Below, piece after piece: positions 40,113-48,833 of a DNA stretch of 64,000 nucleotides (position 1 is the stretch's first letter; each line of letters begins with the position of its first letter). The DNA is from Streptomyces roseifaciens (GTDB lineage: Bacteria > Actinomycetota > Actinomycetes > Streptomycetales > Streptomycetaceae). A program made the position numbers and the translations under genes. The notes under the pieces were generated by a model. The model was not told where the DNA came from and made no database searches. It saw only the letters and a program-made list of their open reading frames with translations. The DNA is taken from assembly GCF_001445655.1 (NCBI RefSeq), contig NZ_LNBE01000003.1, forward strand, positions 2,514,122 to 2,578,121, written 5' to 3'.

Positions 40113-41740
40113 GTGCGGTGCTTCCCGAGGAGGTAGGAGGGGACGGCGGCCAGCAGGATCAGCGCCGCGGCGTAGGGTGCCGCGGCGGCGAACGATCCCG
40201 CGCCGGTCTCCGTCCACAGGCGGGTGGCGAGGGTGTCCGTACCGGTGGGGCGCAGCAGCAGGGTGGCGGGCAGTTCCTTCATGCAGACGACGAACGTCAG
40301 GGCGGCGCCGGCTGCCACGCCGGGGGCGGCCAGGGGCACGGTGACGTCGCGCAGGGTGCGCAGGGGTGAGCGGCCGAGCGAGCGGGCGACGTCCTCCAGC
40401 ACCGGCGGGGCCTGGAGGACCGCGGCTCGGGTGGCGGCCACGGCCACCGGCAGGAACAGCACCGCGTAGGCGCAGACCAGCAGCGGGAGTTGCTGGTAGA
40501 GCGGGTAGGCGTAGCGGACGGAGAAGAACACGAGGGCGAGGGCGACGGTGATGCCGGGCAGGGCGTGGCCGGCATAGGCGGCCTGTTCCAGCAGGTGGGC
40601 CGCGCGGCCTCGGTGACGTGCGGCGATGACTCCGACGGGCAGGGCGAGGACGGTCGTGAGCACCGCGCCGGCCGCGGCGATGCCGAGGGTGTTGGTGGCG
40701 GTGTCCAGCAGGCCGGTGGGGTCCCAGGTGGCGGAGTTGCCGATGGCGAGCCAGTAGCCGAGCGTCCCCAGTGGGAAGGCGACTGCGGCCGCGGTGACCG
40801 CGCCGCACCAGACGAGGGCTGGTGCGCGCAGCCGTCCCAGGGCGGCGGGGGTGGCCGGGCGTGCTGTGCCGGTGCCGGTCCTGGCGTGTCCGGCACGGCC
40901 GCGGGTGCGGGCCTCGGCGGCGACCAGGGCCACGGTCATGACGACCAGGACGACGCTGAGCGCGGCGGCCGGGGTGCGGTCGAAGCCCGCGCGGTAGGAG
41001 GTGTGGATGGCGCGGGTGAAGGTGTCGTAGCGCATCAGCGACACCGCACCGAAGTCGGAGAGCACGTACAGGCCCACCAGCAGTCCGCCGCCGGCAGCCG
41101 CGGGGCGCAGTTGGGGGAGGGTGACGCGCGCGAACGTGCGCACCGGACCGAGCCCGAGGGAGCGGGCGGTCTCTTCCTGTGCCGGGTCGATGCCCCGCAG
41201 GGCGGCGGCGACGGGCAGGTAGACGTACGGGAAGCTCACCAGGGTGAGAGCGAGCGCGGACCCGGTGAATCCGGCGAGCCGGGGTGCGGCGGACAGCCAG
41301 GCGAAGGCCGCGACGTAACTGGGCACGGCCAGCGGCAGGGCCGCCAGGACGGACCAGGCGCGGGCCCCGGGCAGGTTGGTGCGTACCGTCAGCCAGGCGA
41401 GGGAGACGCCCAGGATCAGGCAGGCTCCCACGACGGCGGCGGCGAGTCCGAGGCTGTGGCCGAGCAGGGTGACGGTGCGTTCGTCGGCGACGACCTTCCA
41501 GGCGAAGCCGGGGCCGCGTTCGAGGGAGCGTACGGCGAGGTAGCCGAGGGGCAGGACGGCGAAGAGCGCGGCCACGCCGGCGGGGAGCAGCAGTGCCCAG
41601 GGCGGCAGGGCGGCGTCATGGCGTCGTCCGGCGGGCGCGGGGGCGGTCGGCCGCGGGCGGTCGGCATCCCGTGCGGGACGCGGGACGGACGGGGTGGTCC
41701 GTCCCGCGTCGTCGGCCCCGGGTATGTGGGCTGGGTGCAT
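40109..41740 (-). CDS. Ferric iron ABC transporter permease, fused two-domain type (FbpB-like)
   Basis: 543 residues with about 12 helices and two binding-protein-dependent transport domains, each with an EAA-type loop: EETARSLGLGPVRTFARVTL near residue 185 and LEDVARSLGRSPLRTLRDVT near 460, which contact the ATPase. The fused arrangement is that of FbpB/FutB. A proline-rich cytoplasmic N-terminal tail of 45 residues precedes the first helix. It lies 6 bp after the binding-protein stop and overlaps the ATPase start by four bases, so one mRNA makes all three. Confidence 0.92.
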   Translation of the reverse strand: MHPAHIPGADDAGRTTPSVPRPARDADRPRPTAPAPAGRRHDAALPPWALLLPAGVAALFAVLPLGYLAVRSLERGPGFAWKVVADERTVTLLGHSLGLAAAVVGACLILGVSLAWLTVRTNLPGARAWSVLAALPLAVPSYVAAFAWLSAAPRLAGFTGSALALTLVSFPYVYLPVAAALRGIDPAQEETARSLGLGPVRTFARVTLPQLRPAAAGGGLLVGLYVLSDFGAVSLMRYDTFTRAIHTSYRAGFDRTPAAALSVVLVVMTVALVAAEARTRGRAGHARTGTGTARPATPAALGRLRAPALVWCGAVTAAAVAFPLGTLGYWLAIGNSATWDPTGLLDTATNTLGIAAAGAVLTTVLALPVGVIAARHRGRAAHLLEQAAYAGHALPGITVALALVFFSVRYAYPLYQQLPLLVCAYAVLFLPVAVAATRAAVLQAPPVLEDVARSLGRSPLRTLRDVTVPLAAPGVAAGAALTFVVCMKELPATLLLRPTGTDTLATRLWTETGAGSFAAAAPYAAALILLAAVPSYLLGKHRT

Positions 41741-41746
41741 GTCGGT

Positions 41747-42805
41747 TCAGACCAGCCCGACGTCCTGGAGCATGGCCAGGGTCTCCCGGAGCGAGTCGAG
41801 CCTGCCGAGGTCGATCCTGGGGGAGTCGAGGGAGGCGATCGGCGGCAGGTCCTTGATGGGGCTGGTGATGCCGGCCGCCAGCGGGTACTCCTTGGTCTCG
41901 TCGGCGAAGTAGCTCTGTGCCTCCTTGGAGAGCAGGAATTCCACGGCCTTGCGGGCCTGCTCGCTCTGGCCGGTGCCCTTCAGGACGCCCACGCCGGCGA
42001 CGTTGACGAGGGCGCCCGGGTCGCCGCCGCGGGGGTAGTGGAGCTTGGCCTTGACCTTGTCGGCGCCCTTCTCGGCGACCCGCTCGTACCAGTAGTAGTG
42101 GTTGAGCAGGCCGAGGGAGACCTCGCCGGAGTCGACCGCGTCCAGTACGGCGATGTTGTTGCCGTAGGCCTTGGCGCCGTTGGCCTTGATGCCCTTGAGC
42201 CAGGCACGCGTGGCGTCGTCGCCGTCGAGGACGCGCATGCCGGTGACGAACGCCTGGAAGGAGGCGTTGGTCGGGGCGTAGCCGATCTTGCCCTTCCACT
42301 CGGGCTTGACCAGGTCGCGGACGCTGTCCGGGACGTCGGTGACCTTGTCCGGGTGGTAGGCGATGACGCGGACGCGTCCGGAGACACCGGTCCAGTCGCC
42401 CTTGGCGGAGCGGTAGGGCGTGCCGACCTTGTCGAGGGTCTGCCGGGGCAGTTCCTCCAGGCGGCCTTCCTTGGAGAGGGCGCCGAGGGCGCCGGCGTCC
42501 TGGGAGAAGAACAGCGCGGCCTTGGTCCGGTCGCCCTCCTCCAGGAGCTGGGCCGCCAGTTCCGCGCTGTCTCCGTAGCGGACCTCGACCTTGGTGCCGA
42601 CCGCCTTCTCCAGCTTCGTCAGGAGAGGCTTGACCAGGGCCTGCTGGCGACCGGAGTAGATGACGAGGGAGGATTTGCCGCCCTTGTCCCCCTTATCTCC
42701 CTTGCCGGATCCCCCTTCGTCGCCGCTCCCGCATGCCGCGGCGGCGGGGAGGATCAAGGCTGCCGCGGCGAGCGCGATGAGACGACGGGCCAGGGGCCGA
42801 CGCAT
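41747..42805 (-). CDS. Ferric iron-binding lipoprotein (FbpA/FutA-like)
   Basis: 352 residues. Signal peptide and lipobox AAAACGSG make it a membrane-anchored lipoprotein; a short Gly/Lys/Asp linker (EGGSGKGDKGDKGGK) follows. The fold begins SSLVIYSGRQQALVKPLLTK and contains WKGKIGYAPTNASFQAFVTG and the paired tyrosines of GLLNHYYWYERV that coordinate Fe3+ in this family. It captures iron outside the membrane and passes it to the permease. First gene of the operon, with a DmdR/IdeR-type iron box about 105 bp upstream, so induction under iron limitation is expected. Confidence 0.93.
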   Translation of the reverse strand: MRRPLARRLIALAAAALILPAAAACGSGDEGGSGKGDKGDKGGKSSLVIYSGRQQALVKPLLTKLEKAVGTKVEVRYGDSAELAAQLLEEGDRTKAALFFSQDAGALGALSKEGRLEELPRQTLDKVGTPYRSAKGDWTGVSGRVRVIAYHPDKVTDVPDSVRDLVKPEWKGKIGYAPTNASFQAFVTGMRVLDGDDATRAWLKGIKANGAKAYGNNIAVLDAVDSGEVSLGLLNHYYWYERVAEKGADKVKAKLHYPRGGDPGALVNVAGVGVLKGTGQSEQARKAVEFLLSKEAQSYFADETKEYPLAAGITSPIKDLPPIASLDSPRIDLGRLDSLRETLAMLQDVGLV

Positions 42806-42910
42806 GGTGATGCCTTCCTGCAGGGCCCACCCCGATAGCTGTAAGTAACAGCGAAAAGGGAGGCGGGCGGGGCCGAATCCGGTCCACGGGGAACCCGGAC
42901 GGCTAATAAA

Positions 42911-42929
42911 TAAGGTAAAGCTAACCTAA
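42911..42929 (-). promoter_or_regulatory. Iron box (DmdR/IdeR operator) of the ferric transport operon
   Basis: On the minus strand the site reads TTAGGTTAGCTTTACCTTA, matching the 19-bp actinomycete iron box TTAGGTTAGGCTCACCTAA at 15 of 19 positions. It lies upstream of the binding-protein gene. With iron present the regulator (not in the window) should bind and repress. Confidence 0.85.
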
Positions 42930-43093
42930 AGGTCAAGGGGTTCGGCGGAAATCGCCGGATCGGCGGCTCAAGCCGCGAATCGGTAACGGTTTTGGATCAT
43001 CATTGCTGGTCAACGCGGTACCCGGAGGGCAATCGAGAACGGCCCTGAGGGGCCGGGCCGCCCGGAAGGGGTTTCGGTCGACAGGCTTTTGAT

Positions 43094-43112
43094 GGAGGCA
43101 AGCCTTACCTAC
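43094..43112 (+). promoter_or_regulatory. Second, weaker iron box at the A-PCP-AT3 gene
   Basis: The minus-strand reading GTAGGTAAGGCTTGCCTCC matches the iron-box consensus at about 13 of 19 positions. It ends one base before the ATG of the fusion gene and covers the only purine-rich stretch that could act as ribosome site, a position suited to strong repression. Confidence 0.6.
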
Positions 43113-43113
43113 G

Positions 43114-45795
43114 ATGCGCCACGTGACGTTCTCTTTCGGCCAGTCAATCGGAGTCAAGCCGGTTCCCTTCGTCCGCGATCTCGCAACTCACGGTGACCGC
43201 ACGGCCCTCATCACCCCCATGGGTGAGATCTTGTACCGTGAACTCGCCGAACGCGTGACGGTCACAGCCCGGCGCCTGGGCTCGCGACGCAGGCTCGTGC
43301 TGCTCGCCGGCGCCAACACGGCCGACGCCCTGATCGGGTACCTGGCGGCCCTGGCTGCCGGCCACGTCGTCCTCCTCGCACCGGGCGACAGCGCCGCGAC
43401 CGTCGACGCGTTCGTCACGGCGTACGACCCGGACGTGGTCGTTCGGCCGGCCGACGGCACCTGCCTGATCGACGAGCGGCGCACCGGCTCCGCGCACACC
43501 CTGCACCCCGACCTCGCGCTGCTGCTGAGCACCTCCGGCTCGACCGGCTCCCCGAAGCTTGTCCGCCTCTCGCACGAGAACCTTCAGGCGAACGCGGAAT
43601 CAATAGCCACCTATCTGGACATACGCGACAGCGACCGGGCCGCCACGACGCTGCCCATGCACTACTGCTACGGCCTCTCGGTCATCCACAGTCACCTCCT
43701 GCGCGGCGCGGCGCTGATCCTCACCGACCTCTCCGTGGCCGACCCCTGCTTCTGGGAACGGTTCCGCGCCGCCCGCGGCTCGGCGTTCGCCGGGGTCCCC
43801 TACACCTTCGACCTGCTCGACCGGGCCGGGTTCGCCACGATGGACCTGCCGCACCTGCGGTACGTCACCCAGGCGGGCGGAAGACTGGCACCCGACCGGG
43901 TGGCCCGTTACGCGGCCCTCGGGCGGCGCGCAGGCTGGGATCTGTTCGTGATGTACGGCCAGACCGAGGCCACCGCCCGCATGGCCTATCTCCCCCCGGC
44001 GCTCGCGGCCACGCACCCGCACGCGATCGGCGTCCCGGTCCCCGGCGGGTCCTTCCGCATCGAGCCCGCCCCCGGCCACCCGGTCGGCGAGGGGCCCGCC
44101 GACCGCGCCGGCGAGCTCGTCTACACCGGCCCCAACGTCATGCTGGGCTACGCCGAGACCCCCGCGGACCTGCGCCTGGGCCGCACGGTCGACGAGCTCC
44201 GCACCGGCGACATCGCCCGGCTCACCGACGACGGACTCTACGAAGTGATCGGGCGCAGCAGCCGGTTCGTCAAGATCTACGGCCTGCGGATCGACTTGCA
44301 GCGCGCCGAGGCCGCGCTGGAACGGCAGGGCATCCCGGCCACCTGCACCGGCGACGACCACGAGTTGGTCGTGGCCGTGACGGGCACGACCGCTCCCGAC
44401 GCGGCCCGGGTACGACGCCTGACGGCGGACGAGTGCGGCCTGCCCCTGCGCGCCGTGCGCGTACACCACTTCGCCGAACTGCCGCGCCTCGCCACGGGCA
44501 AGCCCGACTACCGGACGATACTGCGCGAGGCTCGCGCGCCCGGAGACGGCCCGCTGCCCACCGGAGCACCGGTATCGGCATCGGCTTCCGGCGTGCCGAA
44601 CCTGTGCCGCCTCTACGCCGAGATCCTCGACCGTTCGGACGTCACCGAGGACAGCACGTTCGTGGGCCTCGGCGGCGACTCCCTGAGCTACGTCGAGATG
44701 TCGCTGAGGATCGAGCAGGCCCTGGGGCACCTCCCCACCGACTGGCATCTCCTGCCGATCCGCGAACTCCGGCCGCCCGCACGCCGGCGCCCCGGCCGGC
44801 GGCTGCGCGCGCTGGAGACCGGTGTCGCCCTCCGCGCGGTGGCGATCGTCCTCATCGTCGGTTCCCACATACCGGTGTTCATGGTGCAAGGCGGTGCGCA
44901 CGTGCTGCTGGGGGTCGCCGGGTTCAACTTCGCCCGCTTCCACCTCACCTCCGCCCCGCGCCGCGAGCGCGTGCGCCACATCAGCAACGGCGTCGCGCGG
45001 ATCGCCGTGCCGAGCATCGCCTGGATCGCCCTCGTGGTCCTCCTCGGCAGTGGCTACGACCTGGAGAACGCCGTACTGCTCAACAGCGTCCTCGGCTCGC
45101 ACGAGGGCCGGCAGGAGTGGCACTACTGGTTCGTCGAGACCATCGTCTACTTCCTCGTCGCCCTGACCCTCTTCCTGTCCGCCCCCGCGGTGGACCGGGC
45201 GGAGAGACGGTTCCCCTTCGGCCTGCCCGCCGCCCTGGCGGCGCTCGGCCTGCTCACCCGCTACAACCTCCCCGGGTTCGACCTGCGCGTCCCCCACCTG
45301 ACACCGGTCGTCGTCTTCTGGCTGTTCGCACTGGGCTGGGCCGCGGCGAAGGCGAGCACGGTACGGCACCGGCTGCTGGTGACCGCAGCGATCGCGGCAT
45401 CCGTGCCGGGGCTCTTCCCCCACCAGCATCAGCGCGAGGCCGTCGTCATCGCCGGCCTCGCGCTGCTGGTGTGGTTCCCGACCCTGCCGAGCACCCGAGC
45501 CCTCAATCGGGTCGCGGGCGTACTGGCGGGCAGTTCGCTGTACATCTACCTCACGCACTGGCAGGTCTTCCCGTATCTCAAGGACCGCTCCCCGCTCCTG
45601 GCCCTGGTGGTGTCCCTGGTCGTGGGCATCGGCTACGCGACCGTGGCGACGCGTCTGATGCGCACCTGGCCGCGCGCGCACCGGCCGGGCCGCCGCGACC
45701 GTCCCACGGTCCGGCGCGACCGTCCCATGGTCCGGCGCGACCGTCCTACGGTCCGGCGCGTCAGGGACAAGCTCCGCGCCATCAGCGTCGGCTGA
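43114..45795 (+). CDS. Adenylation / carrier / acyltransferase-3 fusion protein
   Basis: 893 residues. Residues 20-475 are an acyl-adenylate-forming domain: LSTSGSTGSPKLVRLSH (139-155), MYGQTEATARM (280-290), LRTGDIARL (362-370), GRSSRFVKIYGLRID (380-394) and LATGKPDY with the C-terminal Lys463. The A4 region (LPMHYCYGLSV) lacks the Asp that holds an alpha-amino group, so an aryl, acyl or other carboxylic acid is more likely than a standard amino acid. A carrier domain follows (GLGGDSLSY, Ser523). Residues 567-860 are an acyltransferase-3 membrane domain with about ten helices and the R-x10-H motif (Arg574, His585). The tail repeats RRDRPTV three times. It probably loads an acid on its carrier and transfers it to an acceptor at the membrane. 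An alternative start is the GTG at 43123. Confidence 0.85.
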   Translation: MRHVTFSFGQSIGVKPVPFVRDLATHGDRTALITPMGEILYRELAERVTVTARRLGSRRRLVLLAGANTADALIGYLAALAAGHVVLLAPGDSAATVDAFVTAYDPDVVVRPADGTCLIDERRTGSAHTLHPDLALLLSTSGSTGSPKLVRLSHENLQANAESIATYLDIRDSDRAATTLPMHYCYGLSVIHSHLLRGAALILTDLSVADPCFWERFRAARGSAFAGVPYTFDLLDRAGFATMDLPHLRYVTQAGGRLAPDRVARYAALGRRAGWDLFVMYGQTEATARMAYLPPALAATHPHAIGVPVPGGSFRIEPAPGHPVGEGPADRAGELVYTGPNVMLGYAETPADLRLGRTVDELRTGDIARLTDDGLYEVIGRSSRFVKIYGLRIDLQRAEAALERQGIPATCTGDDHELVVAVTGTTAPDAARVRRLTADECGLPLRAVRVHHFAELPRLATGKPDYRTILREARAPGDGPLPTGAPVSASASGVPNLCRLYAEILDRSDVTEDSTFVGLGGDSLSYVEMSLRIEQALGHLPTDWHLLPIRELRPPARRRPGRRLRALETGVALRAVAIVLIVGSHIPVFMVQGGAHVLLGVAGFNFARFHLTSAPRRERVRHISNGVARIAVPSIAWIALVVLLGSGYDLENAVLLNSVLGSHEGRQEWHYWFVETIVYFLVALTLFLSAPAVDRAERRFPFGLPAALAALGLLTRYNLPGFDLRVPHLTPVVVFWLFALGWAAAKASTVRHRLLVTAAIAASVPGLFPHQHQREAVVIAGLALLVWFPTLPSTRALNRVAGVLAGSSLYIYLTHWQVFPYLKDRSPLLALVVSLVVGIGYATVATRLMRTWPRAHRPGRRDRPTVRRDRPMVRRDRPTVRRVRDKLRAISVG

Positions 45796-45842
45796 GGCCC
45801 CCGGGCGAGCGTGCCTCCCGTCGCGCTGGTGATCAGTGGCAG

Positions 45843-45887
45843 CGGACGCGGGCACCGCCGCCTGCGCAGCCGCGGTGCCCGCGTCCG
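45843..45887. terminator. Strong 16-bp hairpin terminator
   Basis: A perfect 16-bp stem whose arms contain ACGCGGGCACCGC and GCGGTGCCCGCGT, with a 13-base loop, starting 47 bp after the stop of the fusion gene. It should terminate that transcript and may work from both sides. Confidence 0.85.
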
Positions 45888-46195
45888 GTTGCCAGGTGCC
45901 GTCGTCCCCGTCACGGAGCTGGCCCTGGCCCTGGTTCTGGCCCAAGGGATACCAGGTGACCAGGGTGTTCATCTGGTCGGCTTGTCCGCGCGGGGTGGAG
46001 ATGGTCACGGCGGATCCCTTGGGCGCGGGCACGAAAACGTCCTTCCCTGTGCGCCTGTCCGCGCCGGGGTCCTGCCGTTGCCGCCACCTTCAACAACGTG
46101 CGCAACAACGTGCGCAACGACGGAGCGGGTGCGGTGGCCGGTCGTGGTGGACCGGTCACGGGTCAGCGGATCCTGGCGTGCCTCGATTTCGGACC
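45888..46195. other. Intergenic region with a coding-like scrap
   Basis: On the minus strand around 46035-45900 a frame reads VPAPKGSAVTISTPRGQADQ and then MNTLVTWYPLGQNQGQG, protein-like but without start, partner or known family; it runs into the terminator. I take it as a remnant. Confidence 0.35.
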
Positions 46196-46567
46196 TTAAC
46201 GCCGGGCAAGCGCCAGCACACTCAGACCGAACATCAAGACACCCAGAGGGAGATGGACCGATGGGACGTGCGCGATGCCGAGCACGACCTGTACCGAGGC
46301 GAGTACGAGGAATCCTGCCGCGTGCCAGACAGGCCGGGGCGAGCCGCCGCCCGGCTTCCACGCCAGCACCGCCGCGAGCACGTACAGCATCGATGCCCCG
46401 TACATCACACGGGCTCCGACACTGTGCAGTGTCTCTCCGTAGGACGAGGTCAGCAGCATTCCGGCGGAGATCGCCTGAAGGAAGATGGTCAGGGTCTGCA
46501 AGGCGATCGCGATCTTCAGGAACGAGGAGCTGCGCGGTGCGTTCGCCGTCGTCACCTGAGTGGCCAT
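46196..46567 (-). CDS. Four-helix membrane protein, probable ECF41 partner
   Basis: 123 residues with four hydrophobic helices (LKIAIALQTLTIFLQAISAG, VMYGASMLYVLAAVLAW, AAGFLVLASVQVVLGIAHV, LPLGVLMFGLSVLAL) and both ends cytoplasmic. The His residues in ETLHSVG, VWHAAG and IAHVPSVHLP lie near the membrane surface and could bind haem or a metal, but no signature is complete. It is divergent from the ECF41 sigma factor (about 100 bp between starts), the position usually taken by the sigma factor's regulated gene. Function unknown. Confidence 0.78.
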   Translation of the reverse strand: MATQVTTANAPRSSSFLKIAIALQTLTIFLQAISAGMLLTSSYGETLHSVGARVMYGASMLYVLAAVLAWKPGGGSPRPVWHAAGFLVLASVQVVLGIAHVPSVHLPLGVLMFGLSVLALARR

Positions 46568-46668
46568 AACACAGTCCTCTTTTCCGCCCTCGGGCAGCAG
46601 GTCGATAAGGTCTCACCAGCCCGACGACGCGGGCCTGCGAAAGGTAAGGCGGGAGGGTGGCCGGACGC

Positions 46669-47601
46669 ATGAGGACTGTCGGGGCCGGCGTTGATGAGAT
46701 AGCCGGCGAGCGACGCCAGCTGATCAATGTCGCCTACCGGCTGCTTGGCTCGTTGGCCGAGGCCGAGGATGCCGTGCAGGATGCCTACGCACGCTGGTAC
46801 GGGCTGCCACGAAGCCGGCAGGAGGAGATCCTGTCCCCCGGCGCCTGGCTGACGACCGTGACCGGCCGCATCTGCCTGGACCTGCTCGGCTCGGCGCGGG
46901 CCCGCCGTGAACGCTATGTCGGCGCGTGGCTGCCCGAGCCGCTGCCCGACCGCACCGAGTGGGAGCATGCGGGCGGCCCCGGCGCCGCCGGGCATGCGGA
47001 CCCCGCCGACCAGATCGTTCTGGACGAGTCGGTGACCATGGCCTTCCTCGTCGTCCTGGAGTCGATGACACCCGCCGAGCGGGTGGCGATCGTCCTGCAC
47101 GACGTCTTCCGGTATCCCTTCGCCGAGATCGCCGGCGTTCTCCATCGCACCCCTGCGGCCTGCAAACAGCTGGCGGCCTCCGCCCGGAAGCGGGTGAGCG
47201 CCGCGCCCGCTCCGGCGTCGGCCACCGGCCAGACGGACGTGGTGAGGCAGGTCAAAGAGGCATGGGAGAACAAGGACATCGTAGCCCTCGTCGCCCTCCT
47301 CAACCCGGCTGCCGTGATGACCGCCGACGGCGGCGGCATGGTCGGCACCATCCTGCGGCCGCTCGAGGGCGGCGCGCGCATCGCCCAGTACATGGTCGCC
47401 ATAGCCGATAAAGCCCCGGGGCTCGAACTCCTGGAGCGGTCGGTCAACGGTGCGCCGGGGCTAGTGGCCCGAAGAGCCGGCATCGTCATGACCGTGGCCT
47501 CCTTCGACTTCTCCGACGGGCGCGTCACCCGGATCTGGGTGGTCCGCAACCCGGAGAAGCTACGACCGTGGGCGGAGGCGGGCCGGTCCGTGGCAGGATG
47601 A
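46669..47601 (+). CDS. ECF41-type (SigJ-like) sigma factor with SnoaL-like C-terminal domain
   Basis: 310 residues from the ATG; a GTG 12 bases upstream is also possible. Sigma region 2 is at residues 8-75 (INVAYRLLGSLAEAEDAVQD, WLTTVTGRICLDLL) and region 4 at 120-175 (LESMTPAERVAIVLHDVFRY, EIAGVLHRTPAACKQLAASA). The linker carries WLPEPLP and the C-terminal NTF2/SnoaL-like domain ends in RNPEKL, the two short motifs that mark ECF41. In this group the C-terminal domain itself tunes activity, so no anti-sigma factor is expected and none is present. It probably drives its own gene and the divergent membrane protein. Confidence 0.92.
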   Translation: MRTVGAGVDEIAGERRQLINVAYRLLGSLAEAEDAVQDAYARWYGLPRSRQEEILSPGAWLTTVTGRICLDLLGSARARRERYVGAWLPEPLPDRTEWEHAGGPGAAGHADPADQIVLDESVTMAFLVVLESMTPAERVAIVLHDVFRYPFAEIAGVLHRTPAACKQLAASARKRVSAAPAPASATGQTDVVRQVKEAWENKDIVALVALLNPAAVMTADGGGMVGTILRPLEGGARIAQYMVAIADKAPGLELLERSVNGAPGLVARRAGIVMTVASFDFSDGRVTRIWVVRNPEKLRPWAEAGRSVAG

Positions 47602-48833
47602 CGGGATGCTGATCCGAAAGGCCGATGCCGCGTAGGCGTCCGAAGAGGCTGCGCGCGAAGCGTTGGCGGCCCGGAAGAGGTATCCCGGTTCGCCGCATTG
47701 GTGGTGTGTCTGCGGCGACGCGCGTAGCGATCCGGAAGTTGGAAGAGGGCCGGTTGCGGCCAGGGCTGTGACCGCTGCCGTGACCGAATTCCAGTGGTAT
47801 CCGGAACAGCTGGGGCGCATGCTGCCGGATCCGGTCATGTCCTGCGAGTGCTGTGATCCTCTGGTGGGAGAGACCGCCTGGAGGACGTGTTGATGTGGCT
47901 TCCCCGTGGGGCTCGGGCGGACCTGGGAAGGCTCGTCGCCAGGCACTCGTCGCCGAATTCGACCGCCGGGCTGCACCTGCTCCTGGTCGCCCGGTCCTCC
48001 ACCGCCCGCGCCCTGGGAGGCCCCGAGGTCCGCGTGCAGTTCGCCACCCGCAACCTCGCCCGCTACAGCGTGAACGCCCGGCGCACGCTCGCCCCCGAGA
48101 TCCACCCGCGCCGAAGTCGACCAAGCACCCGGGCCGGTGGCTGACCGCGCGCCGCGCACGGTTCGCGCGCCCAGGTCGTCATCGGCGGCACCGCACGGGA
48201 GACCCAGGTCCTCTTCTTCACCGACGCCGAAGCCCGCGAGTGGGCCACCACCAGCCCGGCGACCACCGTCAGGAACCACGCGGCCGCCCCGCCCAGCCGG
48301 GCCCGGTACAGCTACACAAGCCGCCCGCGCCTGCGACACCGCCCGTCGACCTCCTGACCGACGCCTGGGGCGCCCCGGCCGTGACGCCCACGGCCTCGCC
48401 CGCTCCGACACCGGCCGCCGCCGACGCCTGGAGCCTCGCCCCGGCCCCGCCCGACGACCCGGCGGAGTCCTCCACGGCGGCGTCGCCTGCGGACCCGACC
48501 GCGGTCGACGACGACCAGGCGGTGGGGCTGCGCTAGGCCCCCGAACACCACCTGCCAGACGGCACCCTCGCCGCCCCTGCGCTACGCCCGCGCCAACGAC
48601 CCGAGCTTCCCCGGCTCGGTCGACAAGAGAGGCGCCGAACTCCTCTACCACGTCGGCGACCTCAAGCGCTGGGCACGTAACCGCCCCCGCGCCGCTTCCG
48701 GCACCACCGACCTCGACTGACCGGCCGCGGCCCGCCCGGCGACCACGAAACCGGCCCGGTCCCCGACACGATCGCCCTCGCCCTGGAGAACACCCGGTTC
48801 ACCAGGCACAGCACAGAAGAGGAACACCGCACC
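47602..48833. other. Decayed mobile-element or plasmid-type region
   Basis: About 1.2 kb of plus-strand coding-like pieces in changing frames. These include a 76-codon frame from 47663 with Cys pairs (HWWCVCGD, SCECCDPL), MWLPRGARADLGRLVARHSS from 47893, VVIGGTARETQVLFFTDAEA near 48180 and a Pro/Ala linker to 48535, then the excisionase-like tail listed separately. The pieces follow one another in the same direction as a former operon would. No integrase, replication gene or attachment repeat was found. Confidence 0.45.
48576..48720 (+). pseudogene. Excisionase/HTH-like protein remnant
   Basis: The frame reads RYARANDPSFPGSVDKRGAE then LLYHVGDLKRWARNRPRA and a stop. This is the recognition-helix half of a small AlpA/MerR-like DNA-binding protein of the type encoded by integrative actinomycete plasmids (xDPxFP-x-x-x-KRG-x-x-LY...LxxWARNRP). 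The N-terminal half is gone. Identification rests on this pattern only. Confidence 0.5.

Noticed and set aside
40490..42838. 782-codon plus-strand open frame opposite the iron transporter genes
   Set aside because: It mirrors the permease and binding-protein genes in antisense, is Gly/Arg/Glu-rich without any domain, and arises from high-GC third positions on the other strand.
43600..46032. 810-codon minus-strand frame opposite the A-PCP-AT3 gene
   Set aside because: Low-complexity, no motif and no ribosome site; the plus strand carries an unmistakable multidomain protein.
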